Positions 18,101-25,381 of a stretch of 64,000 nucleotides of DNA are shown here, in pieces. Source of the stretch: Luteolibacter sp. LG18 (GTDB taxonomy: Bacteria; Verrucomicrobiota; Verrucomicrobiia; Verrucomicrobiales; Akkermansiaceae); assembly GCF_036322585.1 (NCBI RefSeq), contig NZ_AP024600.1:2604001-2668000 (forward strand), written 5' to 3'. The notes below the pieces were generated by a model, which saw nothing but the letters and a program-made list of their open reading frames with translations, was not told the DNA's origin and searched no databases. Position 1 is the stretch's first letter, and each line of letters starts with the position of its first letter. A program made the position numbers and the translations under genes.

Positions 18101-19560
18101 TCCTCGCCACCACCGCGGGCAGTCCGTTCAATTTCCAGATCGGCACCGGCGGTGGCACGATCCACACCAATGGCTTCAGCGCCACGTTGGGAACACCCTT
18201 GTCCGGCAGCGGAACCCTGACCAAGGCCGGAGCGGGCACCCTGACCCTTGCCGCTGCCAGCAACCATTCCGGAGGTGTCACCATCCCATCCAATGGCGGC
18301 ACGCTCGCCATCACCCATCCCGCCGCATTGGGCACCGGTCCGGTGACACTTTCGAAATCCTCCACCGCCACCGGCACGCTGGCCCTCCAGCTCACCGGCA
18401 CGAATACCCTCACCAACACCTTCAACGGCTTCGCCTCCACCACCTTCAGCGGCGATGCCACCCAGCCCTGCATCGACAACGTCTCCGGCACCAACACGCT
18501 CACCAGCCCGCTGACCGTGACCGGCATGGGCGGCAACGGGCTGTATGTGAAATCGAGCGGCGGCTTCCTCACGCTCTCCGGAACCATCTCCCACACCGTG
18601 TCCTCCATCCGCTCGCTGGGGCTCGGTGGGGCGGGGGATGGCCTCGTCAGCGGTCCGATCCTCAATGGCACCGGCGGGTTTCCACTCAACAAGGACGGCA
18701 CCGGCACCTGGACGCTCACCGGCGCGAACAGCTACAGCGGGGTGACCACGATCAGCGCTGGCACCCTGCAGATCGGGAACGGCGGCACCACCGGCACCCT
18801 CGGCGTTTCCAGCGTCACGAACCATGGCACGCTCGTCATCCACCGCTCGAATGCCGTCACCCTTTCGAACGCGATCTCCGGCAGCGGCCGCTTCATCCAG
18901 AAAGGCACCGGCACGACCACCTTCGGCGGCGCGAACTCCTACGCCGGGGAAACGCGCGTGGAGGCAGGCGGTCTGGTGGTGCCCACCGCGATGCTGGCGG
19001 ATGGCGCGCCCGTCGAGATCGCCGCCGGGGCCGTGCTCACGCTCGGCTTCGAGGGCTCCGATACGGTCGATAGCCTCACCTTCGGCGGCCAACTCCAGCT
19101 CGCCGGCACCTGGGGCGGCATCGGCTCTGGCGCGGAGCATGAAACCGACCGCATCACCGGTTCCGGTCGATTGCAGGTGGTGAATGGCCTCGATCCCTTC
19201 GCCGCATGGATGAACGGCTTCGCTGGCTTGTCCGCCGCCGAAAAAACCGAAACCGCCGACCCGGATCGCGACGGCCTCGTGAACGTGGTGGAATACGCGC
19301 TCGGTCTCGATCCCACCGCCGCCAGCAAGCTCCCGCTGCCCCTGAAGACCGGCAAAGTGGTGAAGTGGACCTACCCGGTGAGGGTTTCCGCCGCGAACGT
19401 CACCGTCATCCCGGAGTGGTCCACGGATCTCTCAAGTTGGCATCCGGAAGGAGTCACCACCTCGCCTCGGGGAGACGATGGTGACGTCCGGACGATGGAG
19501 GCCACGGTGCCGTTGGGAGAGGATCCTCGGCAATTCCTGCGGCTGCGGGTGGTCAGGTGA
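15166..19560 (+). CDS. Polysaccharide lyase family 8 fused to autotransporter-associated repeats
   Basis: 1464 residues. A signal peptide (about 1-23) precedes an alpha-toroid domain with PL8 hallmarks: NWWFG near residue 123, DGSFHQHGPQLYNQGYG near 213-229 carrying the catalytic His and Tyr, GRGLSR near 280, and WDWRRLPGIT near 405. PL8 enzymes (hyaluronate, chondroitin or xanthan lyases) cleave uronic-acid polymers by beta-elimination. A central beta-sandwich reaches about 745. The rest is beta-strand repeats nearly identical in wording to modules of both upstream proteins, ending with the same DPF.aWM.GF...DPDRDGL tail as the 5428 gene. Family PL8 enzymes are normally about 700-1000 residues, so the repeat half is an added module. 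Convergent with the next gene, with which it overlaps by 8 bp. Confidence 0.9.
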   Translation: MEAARMCALVWSAVAMLGSAWATDMETVEARLRTQILSSTPSVSTIQGYQTSMLSTGLWSDINYTDHSQTVWAPQTHLTRLLAMAQGYSKSGGALYQDATLKAAILKAYDAWFDMSPYPTSTNWWFGTIGSAQAIGNIMVMMKADLTSAQITKGAAKITGNPASYTGLNCVDVAIAKICRGIAQNDTASVSSAFASIGGVITVTIDEGIQRDGSFHQHGPQLYNQGYGSGYIAEVLTWAVVGADTAFEITEAQQKILVDFILDGSQQMVRGEALDYTASGRGLSRMNSSANGNGLIAPANNALALGSYRAAELQALVARQNDSKTNHTANPVLALTGHRHFWRSDFTTHQRPAFYTGVKTSSTRTYQPESGNNEGLKNLYLGDGVTLIMRTGNEYDDIMPVWDWRRLPGITVEQDTRSLKPSADWGVYGTSTYAGGVSDGRYGAAAFNYSRYRVAAKKAWFDYDDGFVALGAAVNAPTSTAPVYTTLNQCLLNGPVTYKAGGSVQTLASGSVTPSGLQWVHHDGTGYLFPTPASNATIQAITQSGAWSSINSGSGYSTTAISKDVFSLHVSQAAGSSGGSYGYIVVPGITAAGMDAYVAANPVQVLRNDANVQAVDIAAAGVTQAAFYAADSITLAPGKTLAANDKAVVQFRRQPNTLQVTAASPEARGMTLQLTTANLGLSGGNPSTWFDAFGSAVSTLTLPEGEEYGGSSVGFTLSHDGAASPKVTLANTIGTSAITYSLPSTAPELALPGNTTLEPDAGDTLELGNAVSGGFSLIKTGDGILDLSGPNTYTGGTNVSAGILNVSGSQAAATGGWMFGNAVNSTPVTASFQSGSQVAVAAGNAITLNQSGGSPGAATLNVAGTVSNGGALTVARAAAVNLNSGASWTQSEAMTLWPGAGTSYGSSLTVNSGAAFTYSGPSAITLRSSSGSGNASLTVAGGTFTTARGFSNATTSGTGAASVTLQGSGILKLSANVPVLATTAGSPFNFQIGTGGGTIHTNGFSATLGTPLSGSGTLTKAGAGTLTLAAASNHSGGVTIPSNGGTLAITHPAALGTGPVTLSKSSTATGTLALQLTGTNTLTNTFNGFASTTFSGDATQPCIDNVSGTNTLTSPLTVTGMGGNGLYVKSSGGFLTLSGTISHTVSSIRSLGLGGAGDGLVSGPILNGTGGFPLNKDGTGTWTLTGANSYSGVTTISAGTLQIGNGGTTGTLGVSSVTNHGTLVIHRSNAVTLSNAISGSGRFIQKGTGTTTFGGANSYAGETRVEAGGLVVPTAMLADGAPVEIAAGAVLTLGFEGSDTVDSLTFGGQLQLAGTWGGIGSGAEHETDRITGSGRLQVVNGLDPFAAWMNGFAGLSAAEKTETADPDRDGLVNVVEYALGLDPTAASKLPLPLKTGKVVKWTYPVRVSAANVTVIPEWSTDLSSWHPEGVTTSPRGDDGDVRTMEATVPLGEDPRQFLRLRVVR

Positions 19561-19969
19561 ATTTCAGGGCGTCCGGCCGGGTCACGCTCAGGGTCACATG
19601 GACGTCGAACCCGGCCAAAACCCGCATCACCGCGGGGGATAGCTCGCCACCATCGTGGGGACGATCGCTGGTGACATCGCAGCCGAGCTGGAAGGTCGCC
19701 CGGTCCTTGATGCGAACGAGAGAGTCACGCCGTTCATCGAGGAGGCGGCAGAACCATTCCAAATGGCCGACGGAGGTGGTCGAATCCGGGAGCGGGGAAT
19801 TCAATACCCACAGGTGGCCCGGCACCCCGGGAGGATCGTTGGAGAAGGGCTCCGCGTCCTCGATGTCTGCAGTTCGGTCCGGCTTGCAGCCGAAGGCCTC
19901 CGATATGAACTCGAGGTCCTTTTCACGCGTGGTGACGAGCAGGAAGGCCGTGGTGAGTCGTTCGGGCAT
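19553..19969 (-). CDS. DUF4279-like small protein
   Basis: A 138-residue soluble protein with no signal peptide or membrane segment. The N-terminal phrase RLTTAFLLVTTREKDLEFIS and the later SVGHLEWFCRLLDERRDSL resemble the DUF4279 family, whose function is unknown. The start codon is 2 bp after the stop of the upstream pseudouridine synthase gene, so they are probably one transcript. Its 3' end overlaps the lyase gene on the other strand by 8 bp. Confidence 0.65.
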   Translation of the reverse strand: MPERLTTAFLLVTTREKDLEFISEAFGCKPDRTADIEDAEPFSNDPPGVPGHLWVLNSPLPDSTTSVGHLEWFCRLLDERRDSLVRIKDRATFQLGCDVTSDRPHDGGELSPAVMRVLAGFDVHVTLSVTRPDALKFT

Positions 19970-19971
19970 GG

Positions 19972-20541
19972 CTACTTTTTCCAGATCAGTTCGCGTTCCC
20001 GGGTGTCAAGCTCGCGCCACGTCCCCGGTTCCATTCCACCGAGCTCCAGCTTTCCAATCGTCACCCGCACCAGCCGCAGCGTCGGGAACCCCACCGCCGC
20101 GGTCATGCGCCGCACCTGACGGTTCTTTCCTTCCGTGAGGGTCAGTTCCAGCCACGCCGTCGGGATCGACTTCCGGAACCTCACCGGCGGATCGCGCGGG
20201 GGCAGGTCCGGGGCGGCCTCGCGGAGACTGGCCTTGCACGGCAGCGTGCGATGGCCTTTCAGATCGATGCCCCCGCGCCGCAGTGTTGCCAGAGCTTCCG
20301 CGGTCGGAATGCCTTCCACCTCCGCGAGATACGTGCGCGGGTGGGCCGCGGTGGGATCGAGCAGCTTGCTGTTCATGCCTGCCTCGTCACTCAGCAGCAG
20401 CAGACCTTCGGAGTCCATGTCCAGTCGACCGAGCGGATACACCCGCGGCGGAAAACCGAAGTCGGCCAGCGTCTTCTGGCCGGGTTGATCCGGGGTGAAC
20501 TGGGTCAGCACCCCGTAGGGTTTGAAAAAAGCGAGCAGCAT
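19972..20541 (-). CDS. RluE/RsuA-family pseudouridine synthase
   Basis: 189 residues, the length of the S4-less RluE type, which isomerises a uridine in 23S rRNA (U2457 in E. coli); the target here is inferred only. The catalytic loop GRLDMDSEGLLLLSD (about 38-52) holds the conserved Asp. Later motifs typical of the family are RTYLAEVEG, LTEGKNRQVRRM and LRLVRVTIG. The N-terminal FFKPYGVLTQF replaces an S4 domain. A terminator-like hairpin lies on the same strand about 50 nt before the start codon (20596-20625), which could make expression of this gene conditional. Confidence 0.9.
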   Translation of the reverse strand: MLLAFFKPYGVLTQFTPDQPGQKTLADFGFPPRVYPLGRLDMDSEGLLLLSDEAGMNSKLLDPTAAHPRTYLAEVEGIPTAEALATLRRGGIDLKGHRTLPCKASLREAAPDLPPRDPPVRFRKSIPTAWLELTLTEGKNRQVRRMTAAVGFPTLRLVRVTIGKLELGGMEPGTWRELDTRERELIWKK

Positions 20542-20589
20542 CGCGCCCTCGTGCTAATCTGCCGCCGGGCGCACGACAAGAACCGCGCG

Positions 20590-20625
20590 AAAAACGACGG
20601 CCCGCTGGCGAACCAGCGGGCCGTC
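20590..20625 (-). terminator. Intrinsic terminator-like hairpin upstream of the pseudouridine synthase gene
   Basis: Perfect 13-bp arms (GACGGCCCGCTGG at 20596-20608 and its complement at 20613-20625) with a 4-nt loop. Read on the minus strand the hairpin is followed by GTTTTTC, giving a good rho-independent terminator; on the plus strand it is followed by TCCCCC and would not terminate. No minus-strand gene ends here, so it is either a leader terminator (attenuator) or protects against read-through from the divergent region. Confidence 0.7.
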
Positions 20626-20641
20626 TCCCCCAAAGAAAACA

Positions 20642-20679
20642 TCACCGCCAGCAACTGGCGCCACTGTCGGTGACGTGGC
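20642..20679 (-). promoter_or_regulatory. Possible alternative leader hairpins before the terminator
   Basis: Minus strand: TCACCG (20668-20673) can pair with CGGTGA (20642-20647), with an inner CCAG/CTGG stem around TTG. Alternatively GCCAC (20675-20679) can pair with GTGGC (20660-20664), which excludes the first hairpin. Such mutually exclusive folds ahead of a terminator are the layout of an attenuator, but GC-rich DNA forms such pairs by chance. The tentative reading is inference. Confidence 0.3.
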
Positions 20680-20748
20680 GAAAGTGACACCAAACGCCTG
20701 TTTTAGCCATTCGTGTTCCTACTTGCGTAGTTCTTCGTAGCGCAAGGT

Positions 20749-20777
20749 TTGACAGATGGCCTTATCGGCGGCATAGA
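20749..20777 (+). promoter_or_regulatory. Sigma70-like promoter for the LuxR-type gene
   Basis: TTGACA (20749-20754, perfect -35), 17-bp spacer, CATAGA (20772-20777) as a weak -10. The predicted start of transcription is within a few bases of the ATG at 20787, suggesting a leaderless or very short-leader mRNA. A 6-bp inverted repeat CTTGCG/CGCAAG (20722-20727, 20741-20746) lies just upstream and could be an activator or repressor site. Confidence 0.55.
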
Positions 20778-20786
20778 GCTTGCAAA

Positions 20787-21845
20787 ATGCTTGGCGAATC
20801 TTTCTTCGAAACCGGCCATGAGCTGGTGAAAGCCACTGGCTTCAACCGGGTCTCGGAGTTGCTTTTCGGAGAGCTTCGTTCGCAAATCGGGGCCGTCGAG
20901 GTCGTGCTCTTCGACTTTTCCTCCGACCTGAGCGTGATCAACGTGATCGGGGATGGCGTCGCCGCGGGACTGCTGCGGCAGGATCTGGAAGGCGTGCGGG
21001 CTTGGATTTCCGAACATGACCGTCGCAGCCCGGAGGATTCATCGGTCCTCTGCAGCGGCCCGAGCGGCGAGGAACTCGCCGAAATGCCGGATGTGGCCGA
21101 GTGGTTGAAAGGCATCGGCTGTGCCGACCTCGTCGGCGGACGCCTGATCCGCGGCAAGTATCGCTGTGGCAGCATCGCCGCCTTGAAGAAGGACGGCCCC
21201 TTCACCCAGGACGAGCGTGAGCGCCTGCAGGCCGCCGTTCTCGTTTCCCGCAGCGTGCTTTCCCGCCTGATCAACGATCACTACGAGCGCCGGGTGCTGG
21301 AGCGTCTGATGCACACCCGCAAGGAGAACACCAACGCTGTGTTCCTGCTGCGTGGCAATGTCGCCATTCCCTACAATCCCGGTGCCGTGGCCTACGCCGA
21401 CGCCTGCTGGGAAAAGGACGAGGTGGAGCACGCCGTGTCCGCTGAAATGGTGGCTACGCTGGAATCGGCGATTTGCGCGGCCTGGAGCAGCCCGGTGGAC
21501 AGCCACTGGGTGGAACTCGATTTCGACCTCGGCGGTGGCCCGGTGAAGGTCGGGGCCATGGCCCGTCCGGACAGCGGCATCGTCATTCTCTTCTCGCCGC
21601 CGCCGCGCCAAGTGACCTCCGGCGGCACCGTGCCGATGCTCACCCGCCGCCAGTGCGATATCATGGACTGGATCGCGGAGGGCAAGACCAGCGCCGAGGT
21701 GGCCATCATCCTCGAGATCAGCCCCCGCACCGTCGAGAAGCACCTCGAGGCGGTCTTCCAGCGCTTCGGCGTGGAAAACCGCGTCGCCGCCGTCCGCAGC
21801 TATCTGGAGGCGAAGGGCGGCCTGATTCCGGGGCAGGGGGCGTGA
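20787..21845 (+). CDS. LuxR-type helix-turn-helix transcriptional regulator
   Basis: 352 residues. The C-terminal 65 residues form a LuxR/GerE DNA-binding domain (LTRRQCDIMDWIAEGKTSAE, then the recognition helix ISPRTVEKHLEAVFQRFGVE). The first 280 residues have no receiver Asp motif and no recognisable PAS or autoinducer-domain signature; hydrophobic and charged segments suggest a GAF-like sensory fold, but I cannot assign it. No shine-dalgarno is visible; the promoter above predicts a leaderless start. The gene is alone, divergent from the pseudouridine synthase, and followed by a dense hairpin repeat block. Confidence 0.88.
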   Translation: MLGESFFETGHELVKATGFNRVSELLFGELRSQIGAVEVVLFDFSSDLSVINVIGDGVAAGLLRQDLEGVRAWISEHDRRSPEDSSVLCSGPSGEELAEMPDVAEWLKGIGCADLVGGRLIRGKYRCGSIAALKKDGPFTQDERERLQAAVLVSRSVLSRLINDHYERRVLERLMHTRKENTNAVFLLRGNVAIPYNPGAVAYADACWEKDEVEHAVSAEMVATLESAICAAWSSPVDSHWVELDFDLGGGPVKVGAMARPDSGIVILFSPPPRQVTSGGTVPMLTRRQCDIMDWIAEGKTSAEVAIILEISPRTVEKHLEAVFQRFGVENRVAAVRSYLEAKGGLIPGQGA

Positions 21846-21887
21846 GCCGCCTGCCGGTGCGGACTAGGCCGAATCGACATTCAGAAA

Positions 21888-22087
21888 GCCCCAACGGGGC
21901 GTCATGTGACAGCCCGGGGCAACGCCCCGGGTGGTGGAGTCGGAAGGAGTCGAGCCCCGAAGGGGCGGAATGTCGGGGCAAAAGCCGCATCCCTTCCTCA
22001 TCCCGCCCTTTCAGGGCTCGTCCCAAAACACACGCTCACCCAGGGCGTTGCCCTGGGCTCTCTCATTCCGCCCCGTTGGGGCGCTAC
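21888..22087. repeat. Six-hairpin inverted repeat block, GTAG at one end
   Basis: Six perfect or near-perfect hairpins in 200 bp: GCCCCAACGGGGC (21888-21900), CCCGGGGCAACGCCCCGGG (21913-21931), GCCCCGAAGGGGC (21954-21966), GCCCTTTCAGGGC (22005-22017), CCCAGGGCGTTGCCCTGGG (22039-22057), GCCCCGTTGGGGC (22070-22082). Hairpins 6, 5 and 4 are reverse-complement versions of 1, 2 and 3, so the block is a three-hairpin unit duplicated in inverted orientation. The right end reads GTAGCGCCCCAACGGGGCG on the minus strand (22069-22087), the same GTAG-headed plan as the other repeats. No gene is seen in 21846-22147. Confidence 0.85.
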
Positions 22088-22147
22088 CGGTTCGCAACTT
22101 TCCCATGAATCGGCTTGGCGGTTTCTCGAAGCTGAACGTCGCTTCAC

Positions 22148-22690
22148 CTAGCGGCCGAAGATGATCACCCCCACGAGGGCGAGAACGGCCACGGCGAGGA
22201 TGATCAGCACCGCGATCGTGACCTTGGAGGTTTTCACCTTCACGTGCGGGGTCGCCGCAATGATGCGTTTGTAGTCCTCGCTGAAGATCGTCTTGCTCGG
22301 GTTGCTCCAGAACGCGGAAATGATCAGCGCGTTGATCAAGGTGCCGATGGGGAACGCCAGCAGGCCGACGCAGGCTTGGAGCGTGGCGAGGACCCGGGCC
22401 CACGGTTTCAAGGCTCGGAGACCGGTGCCATTGGCCAGACCGAGCAGGGAAAGCGCCACACAGAACAAGCCGGTCCAAACAGAGGTGGCCCGAGGCGAGG
22501 CACCGGACTGGGATATCAAGCTCGCGCCGGCGATCAGACCGATGACGCCACCCAGAATGTAGAGCGCGCTCAGCGTCCGGATGGTGGATTCGCGGTTGAT
22601 GCACTGGCGGCGGATCTCCTCGTCGGAAGAAAGCCCGGTTTCCAGCGGGGTCGCGATGGTGGTGGGTGCAAGGTAAGGGTTCGGTTCCAT
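22148..22690 (-). CDS. NPYLAP-type small integral membrane protein
   Basis: 180 residues from the ATG at 22690, chosen because the protein then starts MEPNPYLAP; the in-frame ATG 24 bp upstream (22714) is also possible. The N-terminal NPYxxP motif ahead of several transmembrane helices is frequent in planctomycete and verrucomicrobial membrane proteins of unknown function. Hydrophobic helices are at about residues 40-60, 73-90, 104-125 and 158-178. No catalytic motif is visible. The gene is followed by the hairpin repeat block and its promoter region lies in 22691-22755. Confidence 0.8.
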   Translation of the reverse strand: MEPNPYLAPTTIATPLETGLSSDEEIRRQCINRESTIRTLSALYILGGVIGLIAGASLISQSGASPRATSVWTGLFCVALSLLGLANGTGLRALKPWARVLATLQACVGLLAFPIGTLINALIISAFWSNPSKTIFSEDYKRIIAATPHVKVKTSKVTIAVLIILAVAVLALVGVIIFGR

Positions 22691-22756
22691 AGCGCCGGAC
22701 ATCTGCCATCTCATATCTCGATTGGCGAGCTTGGATCGCCGGGAGATAATAGGAAC

Positions 22757-22774
22757 GGCGGCCCGGAGGCCGCC
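22757..22774 (-). terminator. Hairpin downstream of the sorbosone-dehydrogenase-like gene
   Basis: GGCGGCC-CGGA-GGCCGCC, 7-bp perfect arms, 33 bp after the stop codon at 22808. The following minus-strand sequence GTTCCTATTAT is only moderately T-rich, so this is a possible terminator. Confidence 0.5.
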
Positions 22775-22807
22775 ATTCAGGATTCAGATCATGGTGGAGC
22801 CACCGCC

Positions 22808-24286
22808 TTATTTAGGCAGCTCGTTCGCCGTGTAGTAGAACAGGCGGTTCTGGAGCGGGGACTTGTCGTCGGTGGATTTCACGTCCGGCAGGTTGAGCTG
22901 ATAGACGCGGCCACCACCTTCGAAGCCGGAGAGCTTCACCTCGATGCTCCGCTTGCCATCGCGCGCCACCGATTGCACGGCGTGGTCGCGCTTGTCATCC
23001 GGCTCGGAGCCGTAGGTCCACTTCGGCTGGTAGGTGCAGGATGAGAACTTCCATGCCTCCGCCTTCGCGAGGTCATCCGGGATGTCCTTGGTGAAGGTCA
23101 CCTTGAAGCCCGTCTTCGTGATGTGGAACGCCTCGATGTCGAACGGCACGCCGCCCAGCGAGGTGATCCGCTGCAGGCCCTCGGCCGGGGTGCCCCAGCC
23201 GCGCACCGTCGCGCCCACGTAGAGCTGCTTGCCATCCGCGGAGAACCGCAGACGGTGGTTGCCCGAGCGCAGGCCGTGGCCGTTGATGAAGTGCGTCGCC
23301 GCGCCCTGGAACTTGCCGTTCACCTTCTCCAGCATCACGCGGGAGATGCGGGTGCCGTTGTTGTCCGGGATCAGCAGTTGTCCGGCGAAGGGGCCGAAGC
23401 TGCCGTTGCGCGGCAGTTCCATCGGCTCGCCCGCGGAGCGGTTGATGTCCTTGTTCGGCAGCTCCACCGTGGCCTTCGTGCGCGCCTTGTTGTAGGCGTC
23501 CAGGTCGTCGCGGAAGGTCTGGAGTGGATCCTTGCCCGCCCACGCCGGGTCCCAGTTCAGACTGCTCGGGTGGCCGTAGAAGTTGCCCTTCTGCACCAGG
23601 TAGAGCGGCGTGACGGCCTTCCAGTCGCCCTGGTTGTCGCCGCACCAGACGTTGCCGTCCGGATCGCGATAGATGCCGTTGGCCATGCGAAAGCCGCTGG
23701 CGATGGGCGTGAGCTGGCCGTTGGCGTCGCAGTGCAACACCCAGCCGCGCCATTTCACGGACGAGAAGTTGCGGCCGCGGTGGCCTGCGGCGGAGAACTC
23801 GTTGAGCACGTGGGTGAACACCGGGCCGGCGTGCGAGGCGGTGCCCAGCGAGAAGTAGTAACCGCCCTGGCCATCGCGGGTCAGCGAGTTCGTCTCGTGG
23901 TAGTTTCCGCTCAGGCCCCAGCCGGAGGAGAAGCGGGTGTAGGAGTCGGCCTTGCCGTCACCGTCGGTGTCCTCCGCCTCGGTGGCATCGGACATCTGGA
24001 TGACGCGGATCTTCGTGGGCGAGATCACGTCGAGGCCGCAGCCGTTCTGGAAGCCGGTGGCGAAGAGTTCCCACTTGAATCCATTCGGATCGGACGTGGG
24101 TGTGGCCTTGATCACGTCGCCGCGGCGCAGCGCCACGAAGAACGTGCCATCCGGGGCAAAATCGATCGCACCGACTTCGGGCGGCACGCCCTCCGGCAGC
24201 TTGATGGTTTCAACCTTGTAACAATCGTCGAAGCCGGTGGCGAAAGCGATGCCGGCGAACAGGGGTGCGAACAGCAGCGTTTTCAT
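22808..24286 (-). CDS. Secreted sorbosone/glucose-dehydrogenase-like beta-propeller protein
   Basis: 492 residues. Start at 24286 is set by the signal peptide MKTLLFAPLFAGIAFATG and a 4-bp overlap with the preceding cytochrome gene. The mature part has repeated propeller-like phrases (GAIDFAPDGTFFVALRRGDV, ASGFRMANGIYRDPDGNVWC, RLRFSADGKQLYVGATVRG) as in the PQQ-type sugar dehydrogenase fold common in Verrucomicrobia and Planctomycetes. The quinone or calcium ligands cannot be assigned by eye, so catalysis is inferred from fold and from the adjacent cytochrome that could take electrons. Probably periplasmic. Confidence 0.8.
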   Translation of the reverse strand: MKTLLFAPLFAGIAFATGFDDCYKVETIKLPEGVPPEVGAIDFAPDGTFFVALRRGDVIKATPTSDPNGFKWELFATGFQNGCGLDVISPTKIRVIQMSDATEAEDTDGDGKADSYTRFSSGWGLSGNYHETNSLTRDGQGGYYFSLGTASHAGPVFTHVLNEFSAAGHRGRNFSSVKWRGWVLHCDANGQLTPIASGFRMANGIYRDPDGNVWCGDNQGDWKAVTPLYLVQKGNFYGHPSSLNWDPAWAGKDPLQTFRDDLDAYNKARTKATVELPNKDINRSAGEPMELPRNGSFGPFAGQLLIPDNNGTRISRVMLEKVNGKFQGAATHFINGHGLRSGNHRLRFSADGKQLYVGATVRGWGTPAEGLQRITSLGGVPFDIEAFHITKTGFKVTFTKDIPDDLAKAEAWKFSSCTYQPKWTYGSEPDDKRDHAVQSVARDGKRSIEVKLSGFEGGGRVYQLNLPDVKSTDDKSPLQNRLFYYTANELPK

Positions 24287-25329
24287 TCGGGCTTGGGAAG
24301 GGATTGGATGTAGAGGACGAGGGACTTCACTTCGACGTCCGGCAGGGCGGCGAACGGCGGCATGTAGTTCGGCGGATAGCCCTTCACGATCTTCGCGTTG
24401 GGATTGCGGATGGCTTCCAGCAGGTATTCGGTGTCGGCCTTGGCGGTCGCGCCGCCTTCCAGTTCCACCGTGCTGTTGGCCAGACCGGCCAGTGTCGGCC
24501 CGTGGCCGCCCGCGCCATCGGTGGAGTGGCAGGTCGCGCAGCCGTAGTTGCCGAACAGCGCGTTGCCCGCCTTCACGTTCGGCTTCGAGAGATCGAGTTT
24601 CACCTGATAGCCATTGAAGTCCGCCAGTGACTTGCCCTTGTAATCGAACTCGACCTTGCCGTCGCCGGAGGCCGTGAAATCGCCTTCCTTGTAGACCAGT
24701 TTCGCCGGTGGCTCGCTGCTCCACTCGTAGTGGCAAGACAGCGGCTCCTTGCCCGGCGTGATCTTCACCTTCAGCAGGTGCTTGCCGGACTTCACCGTGA
24801 AACGCGGCACGCCCTTCTCCAGCTTGTAGCCGACGTATTGCAGCGGGCCGTCCGCGTCGGCGGCCTTGTCGTCGATGCTGATCGGGTGGCCCCCGGAAGC
24901 CTTCTGGAATACGGTGCCCACCAGGCGCGGCACGTAGTCGAACGACACCCGCGAACCGCGGACCACGTCACCCCAGTAGGGCGTGAAGTCCAGGAAACCG
25001 CCCTGCCAAGCGTAGAGCGGGCGGCACTCCACCGTGTCGAACACGTAGGAAAGGTCCTTGCCGAAGTTCACCGCCAGTGCGGCGGGCACACCGGGAATCG
25101 GGGATTCGTAACCGGGAAGGTCGACACCTTTTTCCGGGCTGTACTTCCGCACCGCCTCGCCAACGTGGTGGTGGGCGAACACCGCCGGGTCCAGGCTGGG
25201 GTCCGGCAGGTAGGTGCTGATCAGGAGAGGGGCGTCAGCAGTGCCCAGCGGCCGGTTCTCATAGGTGAGAAACGGATCCGCGTGCAGCGGCGATGCAGCC
25301 GCGACGAGGAGAGGTAATAATAATTTCAT
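24283..25329 (-). CDS. Secreted c-type cytochrome with DUF6797-like N-terminus
   Basis: 348 residues with a signal peptide (1-17, SPLHAD). The C-terminal third is a class I cytochrome c domain: the haem-binding CATCH at about residue 264, GGHGPTLAGLA, and an axial Met in NYMPPFAAL. The first 230 residues, with YVFDTVECRPLYAWQGGFLD, match my recollection of the verrucomicrobial DUF6797 domain. It is translationally coupled to the propeller dehydrogenase gene, so it is the likely periplasmic electron acceptor. Two GACTAGTC palindromes lie 50-75 bp upstream. Confidence 0.87.
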   Translation of the reverse strand: MKLLLPLLVAAASPLHADPFLTYENRPLGTADAPLLISTYLPDPSLDPAVFAHHHVGEAVRKYSPEKGVDLPGYESPIPGVPAALAVNFGKDLSYVFDTVECRPLYAWQGGFLDFTPYWGDVVRGSRVSFDYVPRLVGTVFQKASGGHPISIDDKAADADGPLQYVGYKLEKGVPRFTVKSGKHLLKVKITPGKEPLSCHYEWSSEPPAKLVYKEGDFTASGDGKVEFDYKGKSLADFNGYQVKLDLSKPNVKAGNALFGNYGCATCHSTDGAGGHGPTLAGLANSTVELEGGATAKADTEYLLEAIRNPNAKIVKGYPPNYMPPFAALPDVEVKSLVLYIQSLPKPE

Positions 25330-25381
25330 GCAACAGTGCGACTGTAGAACGTCACATGGTGGCGATTTCTATCCCACCGTC

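Noticed and set aside
16132..19140. A 1002-codon minus-strand frame through the lyase gene
   Set aside because: Low-complexity Gly/Arg/Asp antisense frame of the repeat region.
20505..20693. Small minus-strand frame in the intergenic region before the pseudouridine synthase
   Set aside because: Covers the terminator hairpin and has no similarity or start signal; better explained as leader sequence.
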